From assembly GCA_025927665.1 (NCBI GenBank), contig JAICKZ010000041.1:1-14381 (forward strand): DNA of 14,381 nucleotides, in the 5' to 3' direction. A program made the translations under genes and the position numbers. The DNA comes from Steroidobacteraceae bacterium. GTDB taxonomy: Bacteria; Pseudomonadota; Gammaproteobacteria; Steroidobacterales; Steroidobacteraceae. This document shows positions 1 through 7,020 of the stretch, piece after piece. Below the pieces are notes generated by a model. That model was not told the DNA's origin. It worked only from the letters and a program-made list of their open reading frames with translations, and made no database searches. Within the stretch, counting starts at the first letter, position 1. Each line of letters starts with the position of its first letter.

Positions 1-311
1 AAAAAACGTTGGCGCAATTGAATATCCGCAATGCGTATTTCAAACATGGTGATGGCTTTAAAGGTTGGGCTGGGCATGCGCCATATGATGCCATTCTATG
101 TGCTGCTGCGCCTATGGAAGTACCCGATGCATTGCTTAAACAATTGGCTGTGAATGGACGTTTGGTGATTCCGATTGGACCTGAAGGCAAGCAAACACTC
201 ATGCGTATTACACGTCGCTCTAACATTGGTCGTGATACTCGTGGAGAAGAGTTTGTCAGTGAACGAATGGGACTGGTGGCTTTTGTACCTTTGATCCAGG
301 GATTGCGTTAA
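1..311 (+). CDS. pcm: Protein-L-isoaspartate O-methyltransferase, C-terminal part (partial at window start)
   Basis: The enzyme methylates L-isoaspartyl residues in damaged cytosolic proteins, using S-adenosylmethionine, so that they can be repaired. The frame is open to the left edge (codons run from base 3), so the true start lies outside the window and the TTG at position 9 is not a start. About the last 100 residues of a protein normally near 210-220 are present. The Pcm features seen are HGDGFKGW, then APYDAILCAAAP (the end of the Rossmann methyltransferase core), then the strand GRLVIPIGP, and a C-terminal end reading VAFVPLIQG. It is followed 39 bases later by an nlpD-like gene on the same strand, the usual pcm-nlpD order of gamma- and betaproteobacteria. 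No frameshift is seen in the visible part. Confidence 0.9.
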   Translation, partial: KTLAQLNIRNAYFKHGDGFKGWAGHAPYDAILCAAAPMEVPDALLKQLAVNGRLVIPIGPEGKQTLMRITRRSNIGRDTRGEEFVSERMGLVAFVPLIQGLR

Positions 312-350
312 CGTGTTGATCGATCTTCATCGCTGTTTACACAACACAAG

Positions 351-1028
351 ATGATCAACATGTCGCGAGTGCTGTGGCTGGTGTTATTGTATTCCCTGCT
401 CATCATTACTGGGTGTGGATCGCAGCCAGTGCGTAAACCAACCACGTATACGGTGAAGCCGGGCGATACGATTTACTCCATTGCATGGCGCAATGGAATG
501 GATTATCACGAGCTTGCACGTTTCAATCATATTGGTCGTGGTTATCACATTAACGTCGGTCAAGTGTTGCGCTTACCGATCGCAGGCAATGTGATTGTAA
601 AATCAGTGCCTTCTACATCAATCGTCAAAGCCAAACCAGCACCAGTAATCGTAAGTCATGTGCATTGGCAATGGCCGGTGATCAGTAACAGCTATTCCGC
701 AACGACAAGACCGAATGGTGGCAAGGGATTGTTGATCAATGGTGTTGTTGGACAAGACATTGTTGCCGCCGCTTCTGGCAAGGTGGTCTATGCAGGTTCT
801 GGCTTGTTGGGTTATGGTCAATTATTGATCGTCAAGCATGATGAGGTTTTCTTGAGTGCCTATGGGCACACACAAAATTTATTTGTCCATGAAGGCGATG
901 CGGTCAATGCTGGCCAGAAGATTGCGAGCATGGGTAAAGGACCCAGTGGTGCTCCACAACTTTACTTTGAGATTCGTTCTAATGGTTCGCCGCTCTCACC
1001 GCTGTCACTGCTGCCGCAGCAGCGATAA
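351..1028 (+). CDS. nlpD: NlpD-like murein hydrolase activator lipoprotein (LysM + degenerate M23/LytM)
   Basis: This is a 225-aa envelope lipoprotein. The signal peptide ends in a lipobox (IITGC) with Cys22 as the lipidated residue. A LysM peptidoglycan-binding domain spans about residues 32-77, a Pro/Val-rich linker follows, and a LytM/M23-fold domain spans about 126-222. In E. coli, NlpD has lost the M23 metal ligands and acts by activating the amidase AmiC during cell separation. Here the domain also looks degenerate: the first metal-binding segment reads KGLLINGVVGQD without the usual His, and the last motif is LYFEIR instead of a HxH form. An activator role is therefore inferred rather than peptidase activity. 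ATG at 351 is chosen; ATG at 360 is possible, and neither has a strong ribosome binding site. It follows pcm closely, but no rpoS follows it here. Confidence 0.88.
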   Translation: MINMSRVLWLVLLYSLLIITGCGSQPVRKPTTYTVKPGDTIYSIAWRNGMDYHELARFNHIGRGYHINVGQVLRLPIAGNVIVKSVPSTSIVKAKPAPVIVSHVHWQWPVISNSYSATTRPNGGKGLLINGVVGQDIVAAASGKVVYAGSGLLGYGQLLIVKHDEVFLSAYGHTQNLFVHEGDAVNAGQKIASMGKGPSGAPQLYFEIRSNGSPLSPLSLLPQQR

Positions 1029-1107
1029 AAGATATTAAAACACCAAAAATATGCGTATAAACCGTTGCACTCTGATGAATGTTTATGCAGTATTCATCCC
1101 CATGCTG

Positions 1108-1125
1108 TGTAGGCGATAACTTACA
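1108..1125 (+). promoter_or_regulatory. GacA-box-like palindrome upstream of candidate sRNA
   Basis: The sequence reads TGTAGG-N6-CTTACA, one mismatch from the published GacA upstream activating sequence TGTAAG-N6-CTTACA. That element precedes rsmX/Y/Z genes in pseudomonads. It lies about 70 bases ahead of the GGA-containing structured stretch, a spacing compatible with rsmX/rsmY promoters. Binding of a GacA-type regulator is inferred only, because the window encodes no GacA or CsrA. Confidence 0.4.
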
Positions 1126-1185
1126 AAGACCAAGGAATTTAGGTCGGTTTTGCGGATGATTTGATCGGTGTTAATGAGTCGTTGA

Positions 1186-1376
1186 TATCAGGATGACCGA
1201 GAGAAGACGCGAGGACGAAGGGGGATTCGAGGCACAGTGCGAAGAAGAACAATATCAAAAAGAACAACAAGACTTACCGTCAGCCCGGCTTATGCGTGTG
1301 GCGGCGGAATATCGAACAACTTCAGTTCTTCGCGTCTTCTCTCGGTTACCTTGGCTTCAAGGTAACCCGTTATTTC
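1186..1376 (+). ncRNA. Candidate structured small RNA, possibly Csr/Rsm-type
   Basis: No convincing protein is encoded between nlpD (ends 1028) and the minus-strand gene ending at 1446. Within this gap, 1196-1212 pairs perfectly with 1330-1346 (17 bp, slightly longer with wobble pairs), so a transcript would close into one large domain. GGA triplets occur at 1134, 1154, 1191, 1213, 1223 and 1306. The one at 1191 sits in UCAGGAUGA, close to the CsrA-binding core. The one at 1223 lies in a hexaloop closed by CGAA/TTCG (1216-1229), and the one at 1134 in a loop closed by GACC/GGTC (1128-1145). A terminator-like hairpin ends the unit. In Pseudomonas, rsmZ lies just downstream of nlpD-rpoS, which makes a CsrA/RsmA-sequestering RNA plausible. 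The 5' end is a guess. The single long closing stem is unlike classical Rsm RNAs, so another RNA class is possible. Confidence 0.4.
1344..1376 (+). terminator. Rho-independent terminator-like hairpin
   Basis: A perfect 10-bp stem GGTTACCTTG / CAAGGTAACC with a GCTT tetraloop spans 1344-1367. It is followed by a pyrimidine-rich tail with many T residues (TTATTTCTCTTT). Its first five bases also belong to the 3' arm of the 17-bp long-range stem, so the two structures compete for those bases. Confidence 0.55.
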
Positions 1377-1414
1377 TCTTTAAATAAAGACATCAAATAA
1401 ATACACCGAGGTTC

Positions 1415-1447
1415 GAATATATAAAAAATATATTAAAAAATATATTC
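1415..1447 (-). terminator. AT-only inverted repeat after the Mth938-like gene
   Basis: Arms GAATATAT (1415-1422) and ATATATTC (1440-1447) flank an A-rich stretch with a third related copy in the middle. On the minus strand this lies exactly at the stop codon of the Mth938-like gene and contains runs of six T. It could serve as a weak terminator, or could simply be low-complexity AT sequence. Confidence 0.3.
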
Positions 1448-1811
1448 AAGACGCGGCCAATATCAGGGCCGCAACTACTCTACGATCTTCTCCCAGCAAG
1501 ATATTAAAGGTGCGGCACGCTGCACCAATATCCATGACTTCAAAACCAATACCACGTTCTAGAAAAGCGCCATAGATAGCAGCCGAAGGCAGTTGCTGCA
1601 TATCGGCAAGTCCAAGAATGACAATCTCTGGACTCAGCGCAAGCACTGACTGAATATCAGCAACGTTTAATTGATGAGTGACATTCCATTGCAGAATCTG
1701 TTCTGCACTGATCAGACAATTGTAATGAATGGCTTGATCACTGACGCGCACTTCACCCGTCGCATAGCCACGAATTAGATGTCTGTTGCGAGCTTCGGGT
1801 GTTAATTTCAT
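1446..1811 (-). CDS. Mth938-like domain protein (DUF498/NDUFAF3 family)
   Basis: This 121-aa single-domain protein belongs to the Mth938-like fold family. Its eukaryotic member NDUFAF3 is an assembly factor for respiratory complex I; the bacterial role is not established. Family features seen include the opening IRGYATGEVRV, the central SPEIVILGLADMQQLPS, and the C-terminal block GIGFEVMDIGAACRTFNILL, which carries the characteristic AACRT-N-LL signature near residues 93-104. The ATG at 1811 gives the expected family length of about 120 residues. The gene is divergent from the COG4255-recJ pair, with 73 bases between the two start codons, so the promoters must lie in or near 1812-1884. It is intact, with no frameshift. 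Confidence 0.88.
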   Translation of the reverse strand: MKLTPEARNRHLIRGYATGEVRVSDQAIHYNCLISAEQILQWNVTHQLNVADIQSVLALSPEIVILGLADMQQLPSAAIYGAFLERGIGFEVMDIGAACRTFNILLGEDRRVVAALILAAS

Positions 1812-1884
1812 TGAATCAAAGTTTCATAGTGCCGTCGAAGTCGCTACGATAGCGCAACAACGTCTGTCGTGCACAGTAACAGTA

Positions 1885-2883
1885 ATGTCCAATATCAATC
1901 AACTTCAACTGGTCCTTCGCAATAGTCTTACAACACTGCATGCATTAGACGTAACTCAGTTTCCACCCACGCTCAAATATTGCTTGCAACACGGCGATAC
2001 GCAACGATTGTGGGATGACGCATCGCATCGCACATTGGCTACATGGCAGTACAGTGTGTTGCACACGCTACCCACTGAAGTACGATCTTCTGGTTTGCCT
2101 GCAGCCGCGCTAAGCTGGTGTGGTGAAGGCGGCGCATTACGCTCTGGAACTTGGATGCACATTGATCTGGTACATTTTTCCGCAGGCATGAACGATGTAC
2201 ACATCATGTCCGCGGGAGAAATCAGTGATGAAGACATACAGCAATTGATGACCGCATTGCAGCCCTTACTCTCACTAGCAGGATTCGAATTGCATTGCTC
2301 AGCCGCCAATCATTGGTATGTATGGTGCGAAGAGGTCTTGGACGTGCAGACTCATGCACTTCAAATAGGGCTGACGACTCGTAGTTATGATGTTTTACCG
2401 ACTGGTAACGATGCACCACCATTACGCAGGCTCTTAACGGAAATCCAAATGTTATTGCACCAGCATCCTTTAAATCAGCAACGTGAGCGTCAAGGATTAT
2501 CTGTGATTAATGCTGCATGGTTTAGCGGCGCAGGTTCGCCAACGCCGGCAACGTCCAGCACGCTACAGCGCATAATGAGTGATCAACCCTACGTGCAAGG
2601 CTTGTGTGAACAGTTGAACGTTACTTGTTGGCCCATTCCACGTAGTGTGACTGAGATGCTGCGTATTCGTGATAACGATATGGTGCTTGTCATTGATGGC
2701 ACCAATGTGTTGCAAGTAGAGGAACAGTGGTTGCAACCATTGTTGCGTGGAGTTAATCGTGGCAATGTTCAACACTTACATATTTATTTAGACCACCTAA
2801 GAGTTATCTTGCATGGCGGACGTCGGCAGCAATTGCTACGTTGGACGCACCGTGCTGTCAATGTTAAGGAATTGCTGGCTTGA
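1885..2883 (+). CDS. Conserved protein of the COG4255 family (often labelled phosphoglycerate mutase-like), upstream of recJ
   Basis: This is a conserved protein of about 332 aa found directly upstream of recJ in many beta- and gammaproteobacteria. It is often labelled as a cofactor-independent phosphoglycerate mutase or regulatory protein, but I see no alkaline-phosphatase-superfamily metal ligands, and a catalytic role is unproven. Recognisable family features are the GTWMHIDLVHFSAGMNDV region and the conserved block RRLLTEIQMLLHQHPLNQQR followed by NAAWFSGAG. I chose the ATG at 1885. The frame is open back to a TTG at 1786, but that start would overlap the divergent Mth938-like gene, and the predicted protein fits the family better from 1885. 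The stop overlaps the recJ start by four bases, so translation of the two is probably coupled. Confidence 0.8.
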   Translation: MSNINQLQLVLRNSLTTLHALDVTQFPPTLKYCLQHGDTQRLWDDASHRTLATWQYSVLHTLPTEVRSSGLPAAALSWCGEGGALRSGTWMHIDLVHFSAGMNDVHIMSAGEISDEDIQQLMTALQPLLSLAGFELHCSAANHWYVWCEEVLDVQTHALQIGLTTRSYDVLPTGNDAPPLRRLLTEIQMLLHQHPLNQQRERQGLSVINAAWFSGAGSPTPATSSTLQRIMSDQPYVQGLCEQLNVTCWPIPRSVTEMLRIRDNDMVLVIDGTNVLQVEEQWLQPLLRGVNRGNVQHLHIYLDHLRVILHGGRRQQLLRWTHRAVNVKELLA

Positions 2884-4604
2884 ACAAACGCATTGTCCGT
2901 AAACAACTTCCTCTTGATGCTGTCTCTGATTTGCATGCCGAGCCGTTATTGCAGCGGATTTATTCATTGCGTGGCGTGCGTCATGCCGATGAACTGGATG
3001 CATCGCTTGAGCGTCTAATTCCCGTGAGCGAATTGCAAGGTGTGGAGCAAGCGACTGAATTGTTATTACATCACTTCAAGACGCAAAGTCGCATTATCAT
3101 CATTGGCGACTTCGATACTGACGGCGCTACCAGCACCGCGTTGATGGTGCGACAGATGCAGCGTTTGGGATTTAAGAACATGGATTTTTTGGTGCCTAAT
3201 CGTTTCAAGTTTGGTTATGGATTAACGCCAGAAATTGTTGAGCTGGCTGCACAATCAAATCCTGCGCTTATCATTACTGTTGACAATGGCATGTCGAGCA
3301 TCAGTGGTGTTGCTGCAGCGAATGCATTGGGTATTCAAGTGCTGATTACCGATCATCATCTTGCTGGATCAGAGTTACCTGCGGCGGTGGCAATTGTGAA
3401 TCCAAATGCGCCGGGTAATCCATTTCCCAGCAAAGCATTGGCTGGGGTCGGTGTGGCATTTTATGTGATGGCGGCATTGACTCGTGCCATGCAACAGCGA
3501 GGATTGATTACTGAGCAACAAGCGCCTGTCGCTGCATTGCTCGATCTGGTCGCCCTAGGTACGGTCGCAGATGTGGTGCCCTTGGATCGAAACAATCGCA
3601 TTCTGGTTGCGCAAGGATTACGGCGCATTCGTGCAGGTCGTTGCGTGCCAGGTATTCGTGCGCTGTTGGCGGCGGCCAACAAGCGCATCGAAACTTGCAT
3701 CGCATCCGATCTCGGATTTCAAGTTGGCCCACGATTGAATGCAGCAGGTCGACTCGATGACATGCGCTTGGGTATTCAATGTCTGTTGACTGACAATCAA
3801 GATGAAGCGCGTCTTGACGCGATGCGTTTGACACAGCTTAATCTTGATCGTCGCGACATAGAACAACAAATGCAGGCGGAAGCACTGATGGTACTCAACG
3901 ATATGCAGTTGAACGATGAGTCGTTGCCACTTGGATTATGTTTGTACGATGAAACCTGGCATCAAGGTGTAGTGGGACTGGTTGCATCGCGTATCAAGGA
4001 TCGGGTGCACCGTCCGGTGATTGCACTAGCGCGCGCTGATGGTGACATCTTGAAGGGTTCTGCGCGTTCAATACCTGGCGTACATATTCGCGACGTGCTG
4101 GATGCAATGGCAGCACGCCATCCACAACTGATCGAAAAATTTGGTGGTCATGCGATGGCTGCGGGCTTGTCTATTCGTAGCAATATGTTGGAAACATTTA
4201 AAGCGGCATTCGATGCAGAAGTGCAACGTTGGATGACACATGATGAAGCGATCGGCATGGTTTACAGTGATGGTGAGTTATCAACTGCAGAGTTCACGCT
4301 GACGATGGCAAAAGTATTACGTCAGGCTGGACCTTGGGGACAGAATTTCACCGAGCCCATATTTGACGGCACGTTTCATGTTGCAGAATCCCGCATACTG
4401 AGCGACCGTCATCTAAAATTAAAACTGCACATTGGTGATGCAACTTGCGAAGCATTGGCGTTTCGCTACTTTGATCATGACGATGCTGAGCCCATCAATG
4501 TCAGCGAGCAAGTTCATATTGCTTATCGATTAGATATTAATGAGTATCAGGGCGTCGAGAAAATGCAATTAATTATTGAGCACTTGGAGAATGTCACTGC
4601 TTAA
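2880..4604 (+). CDS. recJ: Single-stranded-DNA-specific exonuclease RecJ
   Basis: RecJ is a cytoplasmic 5'-3' single-strand DNA exonuclease of the DHH phosphoesterase superfamily, used in recombinational, mismatch and base-excision repair. The protein is 574 aa, the normal size. Metal-binding motifs are GDFDTDG at 76-82, TVDNG at 133-137, the TDHH block at 157-160 and ALGTVADVVPL at 225-235. NAAGRLDD at 287-294 is also typical. The DHHA1 region carries the nucleotide-binding FGGHAMAAG at 421-429, and an OB-fold-like C-terminus follows (about 465-570). All expected key residues are present. The start is TTG at 2880, overlapping the preceding stop (TTGA). An AAGGA ribosome binding site nine bases upstream, inside the preceding gene, supports it. 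No inhibitor-like fusion or truncation is seen. Confidence 0.95.
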   Translation: MNKRIVRKQLPLDAVSDLHAEPLLQRIYSLRGVRHADELDASLERLIPVSELQGVEQATELLLHHFKTQSRIIIIGDFDTDGATSTALMVRQMQRLGFKNMDFLVPNRFKFGYGLTPEIVELAAQSNPALIITVDNGMSSISGVAAANALGIQVLITDHHLAGSELPAAVAIVNPNAPGNPFPSKALAGVGVAFYVMAALTRAMQQRGLITEQQAPVAALLDLVALGTVADVVPLDRNNRILVAQGLRRIRAGRCVPGIRALLAAANKRIETCIASDLGFQVGPRLNAAGRLDDMRLGIQCLLTDNQDEARLDAMRLTQLNLDRRDIEQQMQAEALMVLNDMQLNDESLPLGLCLYDETWHQGVVGLVASRIKDRVHRPVIALARADGDILKGSARSIPGVHIRDVLDAMAARHPQLIEKFGGHAMAAGLSIRSNMLETFKAAFDAEVQRWMTHDEAIGMVYSDGELSTAEFTLTMAKVLRQAGPWGQNFTEPIFDGTFHVAESRILSDRHLKLKLHIGDATCEALAFRYFDHDDAEPINVSEQVHIAYRLDINEYQGVEKMQLIIEHLENVTA

Positions 4605-4843
4605 CAGCGGCTGTGATGAGTCATCTGATCAGTGGCTCTTGAAAGAAAAGATTGTGTTTATTGGAAGATGCTGGATCTTAAAGCGCTAAGGTTCTTAAAA
4701 TCCCTTCACTGATTCTGCATCCTTTAATCTGAATGCGAGCGTTGAAAGTTGGTAACCGTCCATTAAGCTTTCAATTCCTTATTCCACTGCAACGTCCAGT
4801 TGGGCTTCCTCATCGACATTAGACTTGTGCGTAATTGAAAAGG
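4605..4843. other. Intergenic stretch between convergent recJ and lectin gene
   Basis: The two flanking genes converge here. I see no credible coding frame. A weak inverted repeat TTGAAAG (4742-4748) / CTTTCAA (4768-4774) has a 19-base loop and no clear T-run, so it is only a marginal terminator candidate for the minus-strand lectin gene. Confidence 0.4.
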
Positions 4844-6697
4844 TCATTGAACGGTTACATTCATTGGAGGTCGAGGTATTGTAAGTGGGTTAGTTTGGCT
4901 CTGGCTTGTATACGTCCAGGACTGGATGTCCTGATTTGCGAAGAAGTATCCTGTAGATGCTGTGAAACCGACATATGCAGTGTTGCCTGCCACGGTAGCA
5001 GGAATATCGATCGTCCAGCTATGTGAAAATGATGTGTTCGTGATCGAATCTGTGACCGTCATCGCAAGCGATGTGCCGTCATAACTCAATGTCACCTTCA
5101 GCGGGTGCTCGCTGTGCAAATTCACTCCCGAAGACGTCATGTCGATGGATGAACCGATCGGATTCGCACCGTTTGTATAAAGGCCGGTCAGATTTCCCGA
5201 ACCGCTATGTAAATCAAATATCACGGCTAGACTGGTATTGAGTCCAGCGACCTGGCCGCCAGTGCTGTCCGTAGTGCCAGAGTATCCAAGTCCGTCCGCG
5301 TTATTTCCCATGGCATACGGGCCGCCACTAACATAAAGACTTGATGTGTCGGTGGAGGCGGGATTCATGTTCTGAATACAGAATGTCATGCCATGTCCGG
5401 TCGCCGAGGTGAATAGCACCGTGTAATGCGTCGTGAAGCTAGTCACGTTGACCGGAGCTGCGTACCACGCGGCGCCTACCTCCTGGCCCGGACTATTAGA
5501 ATCCGTCAATCGGATCGCTGTGCCGTTCATACGAGTAGAGCCTACAGCAGTAATCAGGGACGAAGTGTTCGAGAATCCATTCGGGAAGTTGATGAGAGGT
5601 GTACCGGACGCAGCAATCTGATAATTCGACATTGCAACCTGGCTATCTGTATGACCCGATTCAACCGCAACCGCTTGCAACACCTGGCTCGAGTTAATAG
5701 TGATTGGATTTGCGTACTTGCTTGATGACGTTGTGGGTTGCTGACCATTCGTCGTGTAATAGACTGTTGCGCCCGATTGAGCGCTGATGGTTACAGTTTG
5801 TGCAGAGGGATATGATCCAGCGGCAACACTGAAGGTGGGAGTGCTCAGTTGCGGATTGATTCCCGTAGCAAAGGTCCATGACATCACTCTATTCACGACA
5901 GCCGGAATCTCACCCGAGGTGAAGCCGATGTAAGCCATGTTACCTCCCACGATGGCCGGAATATTTACAGGCCAACTCGTCCTGAATTGAGCATTGGTCA
6001 CCGTATCGAGTAAAGTCATGGTCAGGACACTGCCGTCATAGACAATGGTGGCCGCCATAAGATGACCGATATTCAGATTTATTCCGGAGGGATTCAGGTC
6101 AACCTCTGGGAACAGCGCAGCCGACGGTCCGCCATCAATAAAAAGACCTGTACCATTCGGAGAACCTCCGGGCGGATAGGTGACTTCATGACCGCTATTG
6201 GAGCCAATGTCGAATTTAATCGCGATGCTCTTGCCAATGCCATGTTGACCGAAAGGAACATAAGCGCCGTAGCCATCAACGTTGGCATCTGTACCCGCAT
6301 AGATCCCCGAATGAATGCCGTATTGATCGGTTGGATTAGTTGTAGGGTCGCTATTTTGAATACAAAAAGTCATGCCTACAATGCTCGGAATAATGCCTGT
6401 GTTGGCAATCTGAAAAGTGAAGCTTGTTGTGAAGGATGTGATGTTTTGCTGGACCTTGTACCAAACCGCTCCAGCCTCATGCTCACCAACTGTTCCATTA
6501 GTGACCTGCATCGTTGATCCGCTGAACGAAGCGGCGTCGGTAACTGTTTGAAACGCATCTGCTGCGTTCGAGAACCCGCTAGGATAATTGAAAACTATAT
6601 TCGTCCCCGTCGTTGCCGCGGAGACGTACTCACTTGGGAGAAGCAAGACTATCGCAACCAAAGCAGCCAATATCGTCAGTAGTCGCTTGTGGTACAT
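4844..6697 (-). CDS. Secreted protein with two legume-lectin-like domains flanking a chitobiase C-terminal-like domain
   Basis: The predicted protein is 617 aa. A Sec signal peptide (positively charged MYHKRLL, long hydrophobic core, cleavage after about VSA at residue 27) indicates export. Residues about 33-278 form an L-type (legume) lectin-like beta-sandwich, with the markers GMTFCIQN, a GYGAY segment, and IAIKFDIGSNSG, which resembles the VAVEFD strand of L-type lectins. Residues about 282-361 match a chitobiase/hexosaminidase C-terminal type module (GATVYYTTNGQQPT, then ITINSSQVLQAVA). Residues about 368-605 repeat the lectin-like domain (GMTFCIQN again, then AVIFDLHSGSGN). No catalytic domain is seen, so carbohydrate binding at the cell surface or outside the cell is inferred. 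The start is ATG 6697 because GAGGT lies five bases upstream; an earlier in-frame start at 6730 would put extra residues before the signal peptide. It is transcribed alone, convergent with recJ. Confidence 0.82.
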   Translation of the reverse strand: MYHKRLLTILAALVAIVLLLPSEYVSAATTGTNIVFNYPSGFSNAADAFQTVTDAASFSGSTMQVTNGTVGEHEAGAVWYKVQQNITSFTTSFTFQIANTGIIPSIVGMTFCIQNSDPTTNPTDQYGIHSGIYAGTDANVDGYGAYVPFGQHGIGKSIAIKFDIGSNSGHEVTYPPGGSPNGTGLFIDGGPSAALFPEVDLNPSGINLNIGHLMAATIVYDGSVLTMTLLDTVTNAQFRTSWPVNIPAIVGGNMAYIGFTSGEIPAVVNRVMSWTFATGINPQLSTPTFSVAAGSYPSAQTVTISAQSGATVYYTTNGQQPTTSSSKYANPITINSSQVLQAVAVESGHTDSQVAMSNYQIAASGTPLINFPNGFSNTSSLITAVGSTRMNGTAIRLTDSNSPGQEVGAAWYAAPVNVTSFTTHYTVLFTSATGHGMTFCIQNMNPASTDTSSLYVSGGPYAMGNNADGLGYSGTTDSTGGQVAGLNTSLAVIFDLHSGSGNLTGLYTNGANPIGSSIDMTSSGVNLHSEHPLKVTLSYDGTSLAMTVTDSITNTSFSHSWTIDIPATVAGNTAYVGFTASTGYFFANQDIQSWTYTSQSQTNPLTIPRPPMNVTVQ

Positions 6698-6723
6698 GCT
6701 AACCTCAATATAAACGTGAGTTG

Positions 6724-6742
6724 ACAACAAGATCTTTGTTGT
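6724..6742. promoter_or_regulatory. Inverted repeat upstream of lectin gene (possible operator)
   Basis: ACAACAA-GATCT-TTGTTGT is a perfect dyad with 7-bp arms, centred about 36 bases upstream of the lectin start codon. That position could overlap the promoter. No regulator is encoded beside it, so the operator role is inferred. Confidence 0.35.
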
Positions 6743-6752
6743 AAAGAAATTG

Positions 6753-6778
6753 CCGACTAATAAACCCGACTAATAAAC
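6753..6778. repeat. Perfect tandem duplication of a 13-bp unit
   Basis: CCGACTAATAAAC occurs twice head to tail with no mismatch (6753-6765 and 6766-6778). It lies just upstream of the dyad ahead of the lectin gene. It may be a replication-slippage product or a pair of binding sites. Confidence 0.6.
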
Positions 6779-7020
6779 ATATTGCCCTTTAAATACTTGA
6801 AGCTTGCTGCCTGCAGATTCGCTTTCGTAGTTCAACGAGAAATTTCACAAACGATAAGATTTCGCACTGTGCCCGACCAGAAATCTGGAATTCCTTTCAA
6901 GATTATCCAAGTGTACTTTGTAGGATGTCTAGCGCATATTGACGCAATATACAGACGTGTCCGTGTTGGTATCTTCGAGTGTCACATCAGATCCAGACTT
7001 CACACGTGCGAGGATAGGTA
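6779..7020. other. Non-coding stretch between lectin gene promoter region and dmeF 3' end
   Basis: Together with the elements at 6698-6778 this makes about 320 bases without a gene. An open frame of 86 codons on the plus strand (6782-7042) runs into the antisense strand of dmeF and has no recognisable features, so I do not call it. No clear terminator for dmeF is seen. Confidence 0.4.

Noticed and set aside
1193..1387. Open frame of 64 codons on the plus strand between nlpD and the Mth938-like gene
   Set aside because: It spans both arms of the 17-bp inverted repeat and the terminator hairpin, so the sequence is shaped by base pairing. The peptide has highly skewed charge (ERRRED, EEEQYQKEQQ) and no family resemblance.
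1786..1884. Longer N-terminus for the COG4255-family gene from a TTG at 1786
   Set aside because: It would overlap the start of the divergent Mth938-like gene, and the ATG at 1885 gives a protein of normal family length.
3461..3869. Several minus-strand open frames inside recJ
   Set aside because: Antisense shadows of a clearly intact recJ; they overlap each other in different frames and have no features.
4742..4774. Inverted repeat TTGAAAG/CTTTCAA as a terminator between recJ and the lectin gene
   Set aside because: The 19-base loop and the lack of a following T-run on either strand make it too weak to call as a separate terminator.
6062..6517. Open frame of 151 codons antisense to the lectin gene
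   Set aside because: It lies fully inside a well-supported gene with signal peptide and repeated domains, and its translation looks like a shadow frame.
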